This document shows positions 23,268 to 33,422 of a stretch of DNA of 64,000 bases, one piece after another (position 1 is the stretch's first letter; each line of letters begins with the position of its first letter). The DNA lies in contig JADNRY010000082.1 in assembly GCA_015501585.1 (NCBI GenBank), positions 62,001 to 126,000 on the forward strand, read 5' to 3'. The notes beneath the pieces were generated by a model, which did not search any database, had not been told where the DNA came from, and was given only the letters and a program-made list of their open reading frames with translations. The translations under genes were made by a program, and so were the position numbers. Source of the stretch: Rhodocollybia butyracea (lineage: Eukaryota > Basidiomycota > Agaricomycetes > Agaricales > Omphalotaceae).

Positions 23268-24180
23268 TTGAATTTAAAGGTCGATAAAAAAGCCGAACAG
23301 ACGGTACCGATCCATCCTACTGTTACTCCTACTCGGTCCTCTCACATTCAACCTCTCAGACATGAGTCTCACGGCAGCTTCTACCTCTCATCTACGAGCA
23401 TGGCCCAATGCAAACGAACGCTAGTATACACGATGGAGAGTCTTTCAAACGCAGCAACCCGGAGCAGCAGGAACCGGGGAGACTTCCAGTTCCGGCCTGA
23501 AACAGCGAATACTATCGAATTGACTCTCCCTACAACTTCATACATGGATGTTGGTGGGGTCCCTTACGCGCTCCCTCGAGTCCCGTAACCCTTTGATACT
23601 CCCGATTCAGCTGCAGTCCCACCTCATCGATCATCATCATCCCCCATCTTTATTTCATCTCCACCCCCAGAAGAACTCTATCTATCGTGATTAGTGCAGT
23701 GGGATGAAGTGGATACAGAGCGTCTCATGAGTACTGAGAAAACGGATACCAGCAGGTATGTGATATCCTTTTTCTATTTATGTCGCCTATAACTGGCTAC
23801 TAACTAGGACACCGCTCCTCTCATCAGGACAAAGACCCGCTTATCTGGAGGGTACCTCACCTGGCCCAGAACTCGTCCGGTATCGATCGACGGAGGGAAT
23901 ACCGACTCCCCGTCCTTGGACTCTTCCTCGAAATCGTCGTGGACTCCTGCGAATGCTGGATACACCAGATGTGCCACATGCGTACTCGATCCGCACCTTT
24001 CGAATGCAGACATGGATGGAGACGAAAACCCGGTTGTCGAAGAAACACAAGTACATCCCCACGTTTCACCTTCCCTGTTCCCTCATCTTCGTACAGCCCA
24101 GTGGGTCGGCGGGCGGTGAGAGCCACACCAAGGCATAGTCGATCATTATACCCGTTCCGGGCTGGAGCGTAGGGGTTCAA
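23268..24180 (+). pseudogene. Decayed coding-like stretch, unknown
   Basis: Plus-strand segments with protein-like composition occur in several frames. One ends in YMDVGGVPYALPRVP and a stop. Others include VQWDEVDTERLMSTEKTDTS and TPANAGYTRCATCVLDPHLS. They are separated by stops and frame changes, and I could not join them with plausible introns. It may be the remains of a gene belonging to the R1 repeat family. No family is recognised. Confidence 0.25.
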
Positions 24181-24320
24181 TCCCTTCGTAATATCAAAAG
24201 GGAGAAACAGCCTGTAACTGGGATTCTAGAAAGCAATCAATTGATTTCCTGCCATGTCTGCACTAAGTAAACCTGAAGTGTTATTTTACGATTTCTTGCA
24301 CAGTATTTGTGCCCATACAA

Positions 24321-26456
24321 TTACGTATCGAGACCGTATATCTGGATTCGGGACTTGTACTGGTTATGGGACTTTCCGATCGCTTCCGAGTCAACAGATG
24401 CATATAGTTCCGAGTGGATCTGAGTCCACTCATCAGGAATTTCTCCTAGTATAGCAAGAGCTGCGCTAGCATTTAGGATCGGGTTGTTATTGTTATCTTT
24501 AATACGCTTTTGCAGCCGCTGAATTCGTCGCTGATTATTGTAGTAGGAGTCGCAGATATCCTTCGCGGTATGCTCGCGCGTCGGAACATAGACATCTGAC
24601 CACACCGTGTCGTCGTGGACTCCCAACGAGACGACAAATATTTCCCCACCCTTCTGGTGTTGAAAAAGGAGAGTGCCCAAGATATTTGTATCGTCCAAGA
24701 AAAGACTCATGGTACCGTTGTGCTGAGCCTCCCAGAAATTCTCGGGGTATGCTTCCAGTAGGGAGAATCCATCCATCGCCTCGGAGAAGGATATATTGAA
24801 AGCATACTTACAAGTGTGGGAAAGAGCGACGGCCGGATGAGTTTTGTCGACAATGCTGACGTTGAGTATATAGCAGGGAGAACCACTAGATTTGCTCGGA
24901 TTCTGGCTTCGTGCCTCAACGAGGACGGCTACATCATGATCATCCGTCAGGAATTGCGACATGTTGTCAAAACTCTTCTCTTTCCCGCTAGGGTAAGACT
25001 GTCGAAAGTATGAGAGAAGGTCCAACGAGCACTCCTTGTGAGGGAGGACATTGAGGTCCAACCAAACGCGGCTGCTATGTGTTCCAACCAGGAGAACAAA
25101 CAGCGATTGAGTCGGTTCATGTGCGAAGAGCAAGACAATGGGATCCGATTCCAGCTCGAAAAATTCCTTGCTATAACCTCCAGTATCATCAAATTCGGTG
25201 GCAATGGAGTTGTCCCCGTGTGAGTTTCGTAGCCTAACAGGCCTAATTCCCTGACCACCAGGAAAGTAGACTGTTATTTGTTCACATCCGTAGTCGTAAC
25301 GATCTTCATGGGGATACCATGCCTTGAGCAATAGTTCCTGTGGACTCCCCTGGATTTTTCCACACTTGGCCAGTATTGTGGCTTCATCTTCGACAAGCTC
25401 TTTAACTGGAACCCTCTGGTACTGGTTCCCATCGACATCCTTTCTTACGTGAATGGCCAGACTATTCGATAGATGATTCGATCTGCCCACATTCAGAAGA
25501 ACCAGAAACTCTTTGTCGCGAGGATCGGATGTAGAAGAAGGTGATTGGTCGTGATCGACGACGGGTAAAAGAGGAAGGTGGACTAGTAAGCCCATATTGG
25601 TCATTGAGAACGGCCGTCGATTGCCGGACTGGGATACTCGAGGCTCATACTCGCCACTTGCTCCAAAATCATCTGGACTGGTGGCGAGAAACGCCTGGCT
25701 CTTGTAATAATCGGAAGACTTCCAGGCAAAGAGTGTCTGATCATCGGACGTCTTCAAAATCTCCTCCTGTAGCCTGATGAAGGCATGCTCTCCTTCGCCG
25801 TAGATTGGCGGCATGTAAACACCAAAAATGCCCATCAGTGAGTACGCCCTGTCTTCTATGCGTGACGTCTTCCTTCCAGCAGCCCAAGACATTCTCGCCG
25901 CGATACTGCTCTTCCTCAGACCAAAGTCTAACAGAGCATTCAATGGGATCCCAGTAAGATCTGTGATAATCTCTTGCAGGCTTGCCTTAGTTCCAATCCT
26001 CTCCCATTTCTGAGTGAAGAAGACAACTATCACCGGCGCTATCAACTCCTGTAATGTCCAACCCCTTGTAAACCATTTGGACGCACGGAATTCCAAGCTG
26101 AAGGACCGGCTGGGAATGTCACTCCGCACATCCGCCAGGTAGGCATAGCAGACTGGTGCTTCGCGATAGTATCTGTACATTGAGTTGATGGCCTCTGAGA
26201 GCTCGGCACTACTCGATTTATCAATGCAGCAGGTGTCGATCCAAATGTAGTCCCACTCCTCGCTGCGTGCCAGCTCGCACGCTCGCACAATCTTAGACCA
26301 CCCTTTCATCTCCTTTCTGTTGGATGGATCCTGCATATGCTGGAACGTCACTTCCTCTTCTCCCCATACGTGTGAGAGGATCGCGTATTTCGGTATTTGC
26401 TCATCCCCAAAGTAGACAAGCTCTGGTTCTGGACTAGTGGTTTGGATGAGTCGCAT
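24321..26456 (-). CDS. HET domain protein (heterokaryon incompatibility type)
   Basis: A single-exon 711-residue protein. It starts MRLIQTTSPEPELVYFGD. The HET domain runs from about residue 25 to 240 with its three hallmark blocks: YAILSHVWGEEEVTFQ, then EWDYIWIDTCCIDKSSSAEL, and KWFTRGWTLQELIAP. RIEDRAYSLMGIFGVYMPPI and YGEGEHAFIRLQEEI follow, as in HET-E/HET-D type N-termini. The C-terminal 450 residues show no NACHT P-loop, WD40 or ankyrin repeats by eye. HET domains trigger cell death on non-self fusion in ascomycetes; in basidiomycetes their role is less established, and defence or other signalling is possible. The gene lies between the two R1 direct repeats. Confidence 0.9.
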   Translation of the reverse strand: MRLIQTTSPEPELVYFGDEQIPKYAILSHVWGEEEVTFQHMQDPSNRKEMKGWSKIVRACELARSEEWDYIWIDTCCIDKSSSAELSEAINSMYRYYREAPVCYAYLADVRSDIPSRSFSLEFRASKWFTRGWTLQELIAPVIVVFFTQKWERIGTKASLQEIITDLTGIPLNALLDFGLRKSSIAARMSWAAGRKTSRIEDRAYSLMGIFGVYMPPIYGEGEHAFIRLQEEILKTSDDQTLFAWKSSDYYKSQAFLATSPDDFGASGEYEPRVSQSGNRRPFSMTNMGLLVHLPLLPVVDHDQSPSSTSDPRDKEFLVLLNVGRSNHLSNSLAIHVRKDVDGNQYQRVPVKELVEDEATILAKCGKIQGSPQELLLKAWYPHEDRYDYGCEQITVYFPGGQGIRPVRLRNSHGDNSIATEFDDTGGYSKEFFELESDPIVLLFAHEPTQSLFVLLVGTHSSRVWLDLNVLPHKECSLDLLSYFRQSYPSGKEKSFDNMSQFLTDDHDVAVLVEARSQNPSKSSGSPCYILNVSIVDKTHPAVALSHTCKYAFNISFSEAMDGFSLLEAYPENFWEAQHNGTMSLFLDDTNILGTLLFQHQKGGEIFVVSLGVHDDTVWSDVYVPTREHTAKDICDSYYNNQRRIQRLQKRIKDNNNNPILNASAALAILGEIPDEWTQIHSELYASVDSEAIGKSHNQYKSRIQIYGLDT

Positions 26457-26807
26457 GATAGTCTGACCCTTTACAACGTGTCAGTTCGGTAGGGTAACAT
26501 TATCTGGACTGAAAACTTACCGAAAGGCTTTCTGTCTGTTCAGACGTCAACAGAGCAAAGCAAGCCTGTACCGTTGATTGTCTAGGCAGACTTATACTGG
26601 TGTAGAGCACCATCGATAACTATCAAGGGCATCACCGGGTACCTAGGCTGCGAGAGCAAAAATGCTGCCTTATTCAGATGAGATGGATTAATTGAATATG
26701 GCCGGGAGAACCACGACCCATGGTGGATGCATTGTAAAATTTTACACACTCGTTTCAGCTTGTTTTGTTGATTTCTTAACGTTAACCCTCAAGGCCTCAA
26801 GGCTCAG
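26457..26807. other. Upstream region of the HET gene
   Basis: About 350 bp upstream of the HET start codon, with no recognisable gene. The last 40 bp lead into the R1 repeat. No clear TATA box was seen. Confidence 0.35.
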
Positions 26808-27233
26808 CTCAAGAAGATATCCGATGCAAAACTTGTAGTAGCCCATTTCCATGACGTCTTCATCGAAACATTAGGACTTCACCTCAAATACATGCCTGCC
26901 GACAAACCCATCTCGAAGCTCAAAGCTCAGATTCCACATCTGTTCGCGCTGCCCCAGGAGGAAAAGGACGACATACGAATGACCAACTCGCTACACCTTC
27001 TCTGAATCTCTCTGAATCTCAAAGCTCAAGAATGTCTACCCGGGGTGCTGTCGATTAAGCATCGAGAACAGTTTGATTATCAATGATACTCGTTGCATAT
27101 CTAGCTACTTTCGGACGGCGTTAGTTTCTAAACGCTCGCTCATTCTGGTCGGAACCTGACTACACCTCTGATAGCACTTGAAGCTTGAATTCGAGACTCA
27201 AGGTGTTGTCCGAACAACTGCACATGGGTTCTA
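26808..27233 (+). repeat. Direct repeat R1, right copy (blocks a and b together)
   Basis: The right-hand partner of 21944-22178 and 23116-23231, in the same orientation. It contains the peptide-like LKAQIPHLFALPQEEK followed by a stop, then the block ending GGGTTCTAG. Compared with the left copy, blocks a and b lie only about 90 bp apart here. Identity by eye is roughly 70-80 percent, so the duplication is not recent. Confidence 0.6.
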
Positions 27234-28291
27234 GACCTCAAAAGAACCCTCGGTATTCCGTGCCGTTCATCTACGGCGGGATGGGTACGGTCAATAAAAG
27301 TGTCCTGGAAAGTGCATACCATGCAGGCGAATTCCTCTTGTATTTCTAATTACCTACCCGTCAGTGCGCCCGGGGAATCGAGATCTTCGAATTACACGAT
27401 GGAAGAGGTGTTTTGCCTGCTACTGAATGTGAATCCACTTTTGGCCGAAGGAGACTGGGATTGGCCCCAAAGTGAATGAGGAAACTTGGCGTCGAAAAGG
27501 TAAGAATCCGGACCTTCAAGAATTATCCGAATTATCCGACATTGACGTCCATGGTCGATGGATCAGAGAGAAAAAAAACAGCAGCGTGTCGATTACAATT
27601 AGTTCCAACTCTAACTCAGCGTTCAATTATGTCTTTATTCCTTTTGATCTAGGGTTCAAGCTTGAACCTTTGAACCCATAAGTACGGGATGTCCAATCTT
27701 CAAAAAGTCCAAGCGTTATGTACCCGCTCAAATATTGGTGACGTCTAGGTGAAGCTTCACTGCGTAACCCTGTTCGCGTCCTGAGGCTTTTGTGTCCCTT
27801 TCCCTATCTCGCAATAAAATTCCCTGTCCACGCTTTCTATTCACTTGTTTCAACGTGTAGACTGCAGTTCGATTAGTTCTTGGCTCATTATCCTTGGGTG
27901 TTGTGAGGTGTTGTGTGTGTGCGACGATCATATCAATTATCACGTATCATCGACGTTCGTCTTTTATCTTAAACACTGGCCAGGTACGTGTTTGCTACTT
28001 CGTTTTCCTTGTCTGAACACTAAACCGTACTGCAGCAATAGACTCCTCTACCAATGCCACCTGTATGGATGATACTTGACTTGCGGCTCGAAAGCACTAC
28101 GGAAGGCACTTTTCTCAGTTTGAACAAGGTTCTCAAATACAACCAGTATTTACATCCTAATATTCGAAATGATATCACGACGTCCGAACGTCTGATGTAT
28201 GTATCTGACATCTAGTCTCAGTACACTACTCGTACTAATTAATAAACACATATATACGTGAACCAAGGATAAACGCTAAGCACCAGATGCT
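27234..28291. other. Intergenic, about 1.1 kb, no confident gene
   Basis: Contains a short direct repeat GAATTATCC-GAATTATCC near 27521-27538 and scattered short frames without family resemblance. The right end is the presumed 3' flank of the auxin-efflux-carrier-type gene. Confidence 0.35.
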
Positions 28292-30445
28292 TCAGATTCC
28301 TGTTAACAGTAAGCCTACCACAACATAGGTGATCATCAACGGCGGCGTCGCGATGCAATAGCTCCAAAAGATTGTGCGCGAAATTAGTCTCTCGAACGCG
28401 TCACCGGATGCCGCTTGAGTTATCTGGGCAGCCAAGATAAATGTTCACGTTCATCTAGATGAAGTAGCGAAAAACACGAACCTGAGCAAGCGCTAGAGCC
28501 GGGGGCGAAGCAATTAGTAGGACATTGGAAACCACGAAGACAGGACTAGAAGAAAGTTGAGGATGTTAGATGGTACAGACATTATAGATGGGAAAACCCA
28601 CTCTTCAAATACTTGATGCCAATCTTCCTTTGCTGCCAACGTCACCAGAGGCATTAGTACCAACGGGGTCAGCACCATCCTCGAAAGAAGGGTTACGATT
28701 ACAGTCTTCGTTTCACCGGGAAGCGGCTTGTTTTCATCCTCTGCTTGAAGATACGGAGGTCGTTGCTTGCGAGCCTTCCCGGTCGGTTTCAGCTTCGCAA
28801 ACAGTTCCCGACAATGTTCCACTGCGGAAGGTCTGGTAGCTGTAGGTAACGAAGACCTGTTTTCGGCATCGACCCCGTTCGAAGTAGCGCCAGTGTCTTC
28901 CATTCTGGTAGTAGGTATGCCACTGACCGAGGGATTCTTTTCCTTGTAGAAATATGCTCCAAGGACCACCAGCGTTACTGGGATGGAACAAGACCCCGAG
29001 CTTTCCAAAGCTCCCTTGATGGGGTAGAGGTGCACCTCCAATGCATGTTGCAGAGACGGCACCAAGGCCACTATGATCGATAGGAATGCGGCGTACAGAG
29101 GAACCGTCATGAAATCCGTAAATACGTGCCAAAAGTTTACTGATGGGTACAGAAGATAGGCTTGCAGTGCTGTCGGAGGCTCTGACTGAGAATGAATGGA
29201 ATAACGAGAAGACTGCCGACGGTGCAAAGGTTGTCGAGCAAAAGGTTCAGCATTACGCCCACCGTCTTCTTCTTCTTCCTCTCTTTCCATATGCATATCT
29301 GCTGGATTAACAAGAGATATTCTCGATTGATTGGGAGAATTTGGAAAGGAGCGGAAAAAGTACGAAGATTTGCGGATGTAATTGGGTGGTGCTAAACCAG
29401 GGCGCACAGGTAAAGTCGCATTGTCATTGAACGATCCGGAGGGCGACGGTTCTCCTGAGCTTGAATTGTCAACCACCACGCTCGGAGGACTTGAACGGTC
29501 CGTAGAGATATTACCATCGACCACAGTGGACGTAGCAGTGGTAGGCAATGACGCCTCGAGGTCCCTAAGGCGTCTTTCTCCTTCTTCATCCCCGTCTGGA
29601 GGAAGTCGAATAGGTGAATCCATAGCATCATCCGCTTGGGCAAGCAAACGGACGCCGTAACTCCAACGTAACTGAAAGAAACGTTATTTAAACGCGGGGT
29701 GATGATCCAATACATGAACTCACAATCAAACCGAATGTACTATACAACATCAGATACGACAGGGCTCGTCCCAACATAGCGCTTTCGTCATCATCAGAAA
29801 ACCATTTGAGACCTTGCACAGTGATAACAAGAGACTTCATGAGCGCGACTGGTAAAGAATTTGAATTCATGAACATTGCGCCAGCCATCGCGAAACTCCT
29901 ACAAAACGGTCAGAGAAGAAAATATATCAAGTAACAAAAGCGTACCTTTGAGATTTACTCAATCGGAACGTCGTTCCCAAGATCCATGCAATGCACATGG
30001 ACAATGTGGTAACAATAATGAAGAATATCGGTATAACCCAAAGTTCACGGAGTTTTTCTGTAACAGACAAGAATCAGCTTTGACGCGCTACTCTCGAGGA
30101 GACCATTCGTACCAGGAGATAAAGAGAAAGCGACCTTTGAAAAGAGCAAGCATGGCCTGAAAGAGACAACGTTATCAACCAAAGTCTTGGGAAAAAAAGA
30201 TCATATACGTACGTGAAGAGCGACACATTGATTTTGTTAATTTGCTTCTGTGTCTTTTTGTCAAGGATTCCTTTCCAGGCCAGTATGTATCCAGCAAGAC
30301 AAATGAGGAACACTTCAAGGATAGCCTGAATAGGGCTACGTTATGTAGCAGAAAAGGAGAGAAAAATCGATGGACATACGGCACAAACAGTAATCAAAAG
30401 CGACCCAACATCCAGTGTGCCCCGGTGTATCATAATTGTGAACAT
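28292..30445 (-). CDS. Auxin efflux carrier family (AEC) membrane transporter, ECM3-like
   Basis: A multi-exon gene of roughly 600 codons. N-terminal spans include SLLITVCA and AILEVFLICLAGYILAWKGI. They are followed by the AEC signature KINVSLFTPCLLFSKVAFSL, then EKLRELWVIPIFFIIVTTLS, and a span with NSNSLPVALMKSL. A long, poorly conserved Ser/Pro-rich cytosolic loop with an EEEEEDGG stretch separates the halves. The C-terminal half has LLSRMVLTPLVLMPLV, PVFVVSNVLLIASPPALALA, QITQAASGDAFERLISRTIF and PPLMITYVVVGLLLTGI. This two-halves-with-loop layout is that of fungal Ecm3-type proteins. The substrate is not established; ER membrane location is likely for the yeast relatives. The start is taken at ATG 30445. 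Confidence 0.85.
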
Positions 30446-31178
30446 TGTGCGTGAAGATAGGGATATCTGTCCAAGGAGCTAGAACGTTCGTGGATTTTGT
30501 CTCCGAGACTGGGCAGAAAAAGGCTGTATGTGGAAGCAAAAATAGCTGTACGGGTGAAAGCAAAAGTCGTGGATTTTGGCAGAAAGTTTTGATTCAAGTG
30601 TAAAAGTGAGATATTGAGAAAAGTGAATGAAACCTGAGCAGAATGAAAAAAAGGATGGTGGATTTGGGGTGACCAGCACCTGTCTTTCTGGGCACACCGC
30701 GGCATTTCTTCGATCACGATTCACTGCCTTATCATTTCCACGCCACGCTTGCTACGCCACGCTTGCTAACTACCTGCTAATACGGATTGACAGTATACCT
30801 AGCTTGAAAACTATGCAAGATGTAGAATATACTAAGTATGTGGGCCTGCGAATAACTCTCAAAATATCTTTGAACAAACGACTGAATTCATGCGAATCTG
30901 ATATCCGGATTGGACGAACTATCGCTGATATAGCCCAAGACAAACCAGCAACTGTCAGCTGAATTACTTGCCAAAGTCGCTGCAACTATTCTCACCACCC
31001 TAAAGTCTTTTGGCCGCTTCCTATCAAGACATCGAACTTGACTTGAGTACTAGGCCTAAACGGTCAGAGCTTTAAAGTTATGCTCTCGACGGACCGCAGA
31101 GAAAAATAGTTGTACATTTATCCAAGAATACTAGTAGTACAGTGATCTTCATATTTAATTGTCGTGAATGTAATTAAC
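30446..31178. other. Intergenic, 0.73 kb
   Basis: Presumed AEC promoter on the left and 3' flank of the hydroquinone reductase gene on the right. It holds an exact 14-bp tandem repeat, CGCCACGCTTGCTA, at 30741-30754 and 30755-30768. No gene was seen. Confidence 0.4.
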
Positions 31179-32614
31179 TTAAAGCGGCTGGATGGCTGGA
31201 ATCGGTCCCACAGGAACTATTCTAGTGGGATTGATCTGGGAACATAGTATCAACACAAGATTAATTCCTTTTGGACAGGCACTCACCGCAGGATGCGACC
31301 AGTAGTAATGTGTCTTGATGTGCTCGAAACTGGTGCAGTCCTTGAACGAGGCATTATTCCAGTAAAGGTTCTTCATCCATCTTACGAATTTAATCAGCTC
31401 GAATGACACTGAAGGGAATAACTTGGACACATACTGGTTGATATTAGGGTAGCCGTCACGAATGTTCCGAATATTGCATTTGAAGTGGCCAACATAAACG
31501 GGGTCGAAACGAATCTAGCCCGGACAATGAGACGAATGACCTAAAGCAGAAGGAAGACTTACCACAGTGACCCAGAGTCTAACGTCACATTCTGTAAGTT
31601 GATCCCCCACAATGTATTTCTTACCGCCAGCCAAAATCTTTTCGACATTATCAAGAGCTTCGAATAGCTCGGTTACCGCAGTCGAATAGGCTTCTTGGGT
31701 CGTAGCAAACCCAGAACGGTAAACACCATCTGAAACGAATATTAGAGTATAGGACATGAATTGGAACTCAAGGCTCACTGTTAATCTTTGGATAAATCCA
31801 TTCATTCAATTCATCGATTTTCGGCCTCAAAGATTTTGGATAAAGATCTAACTCGGCGTATTCCTTGGGTAACAGGTGGTTGAAAGCAGTGTTGAATATG
31901 CGAATGATCTCCGAGCTTTCGTTGTTCACAATCGTCTTGTCTTTCTTGTCCCAAAGAACAGGGACGGTGAACCTTCCAGAGTAATCTGGCGCGATGGAAA
32001 GATAGAGATCTTTGATGTGCTCAGAATTGTACAACGGATCTGTCTCGGCGCCGGGGAAGGGGTCTACCGAAGCGAAAGGCCACCCATGGGCTCCCATACG
32101 CGGAGAGACGACGGATACAGCTGAGGTAGACATTATGAGGAAGGCTCTGAGGATACAACAGATAGATGCCACGCACGAATAAGATCTTCCAAGCCTTTGA
32201 GCTTGCGTACAATCAAGCATCTGGTTGCCCAAGCTGTATTGGCCGGTAATTAGATGGCGCCAGTTGTAACTGGTATTATACTTACGACAAGCGTAAGAGA
32301 CGTAAAGATGGTACCGATCTAGTCACATCAGATGGCGTCCAGTGTAGCTAGAAGCGTGGATAAGACGCGCCTTTCTCTGGTTCGAACTGGCTTCCCTTTT
32401 CGATAGAGTTTCTGAACGAAGCATCCAATCTTTTGAAGGAGCCATCAGTTTCTGTCTTCATTTTGGCGATGTCAGTTTGGTGAGACACATCTCTTGTAGA
32501 CATTGTTCGTGCGGATAACGAGTCTGGAACTCGAGGGAGAGGTTTATTGTATACTTGAAATTTTATTCGTGTAAGGCGCAAACACAGTCTGTGCGTTAGG
32601 AAAGTAGAAATCAT
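31179..32614 (-). CDS. S-glutathionyl-hydroquinone reductase (Xi-class GST, ECM4 family)
   Basis: Multi-exon, about 330 residues from the inner ATG. The catalytic motif YACPWATRCLIVRKLKGL is assembled across an intron, with TGT-C before it and CT-TGG-GCA after. It is followed by VVSPRMGAHGWPF, FTVPVLWDKKDKTIVNNESS, EIIRIFNTAFN, QLTECDVRLWVTVVRFDPVY and the C-terminal HYYWSHPAINPTRIVPVGP. All are hallmarks of Xi-class enzymes, which use the Cys to remove glutathione from glutathionyl-hydroquinones. Two starts are possible: 32503 (MSTRDVSHQTD), or 32614, which adds 37 residues rich in Arg and Leu with no acidic residue before position 31. The latter resembles a mitochondrial presequence. Confidence 0.9.
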
Positions 32615-33422
32615 AACTGACCTTTCCTTGGTTTGCTTGACGAATGTTAATGAGGCCTAGGTCTAACTGCAACGTCCAAGTCGTCATCTAGGCGCTTATC
32701 ATATCGGCACGAAACCGGCATCGGCATGGCAATTATCGCAAGTTTGTACTAATTGGCTCCCGATCCGACTCTTTTCGAATTCCTTGCTCCTTGCTCAGCA
32801 GATAGCAGATAGTCTACTTACAGATAGACAGATAGTATGACGATTAGCAAAATAAGATCAGTTTGATCAAGTATTTGCGAGGTAAAGGATTTTTGAAATA
32901 CTAAATGCGAACTTTGAAGGTCTCCTAAGGTTTCCCACAAACTGTCACGAACACCGACACCGATAGTCGTACCAAGCTGAGTTCAGGAGACGTAGACCTA
33001 TAAGACACTCGTAAAGTGCATGGTCAAAGCAGACTTTAGCTGATTAGAAGATGAGGTTGAATTTGCAATTTGTCTTAGATACGACTGTAGATAACCAAGG
33101 AAAACGGCGCACCCACCCGCCTCCGCAATCGATATCGTATACGATGTTCCCGCATAGCATGTTAAAACTTGGCAGACATGCTAACTGAAGCATGAAGGAC
33201 GATAAACTTCAATATAAAGCAGTGAACCTGTTAGCAAATGGAGAAATTAAGAAAAACCATTGGACGATAAGGATATGTACTACATTCTCCCCCTGAATTC
33301 TCGATAAGAAATGATCGGGACTCTGGGCACAGCGGTTTTGTATATTACACATATGGAACCTGAATTGTTCCCCCCATCTTCCTCCTCCCGCCACCACCGC
33401 TCCAGCGCTCACAAAGATCGCA
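32615..33422. promoter_or_regulatory. Divergent promoter region of hydroquinone reductase and ammonium transporter
   Basis: About 0.8 kb with no gene. The side nearest the ammonium transporter carries GATAA motifs at 33090-33094, 33201-33205, 33266-33270 and 33303-33307, all preceded by A or C. They fit the HGATAR consensus of AreA/Nit2-type nitrogen regulators. Confidence 0.45.

Noticed and set aside
24095..24175. tRNA-like stretch with GGTTCAATCCC resembling a B box and AGCCCAGTGGGTCGGC resembling an A box
   Set aside because: No acceptor stem can be formed and the T-stem is poorly paired; a tRNA-derived SINE is possible but unsupported.
28514..30445. Linking the AEC transporter to auxin signalling
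   Set aside because: The family name is historical; fungal Ecm3-type members have no shown auxin role, so no such function is claimed.
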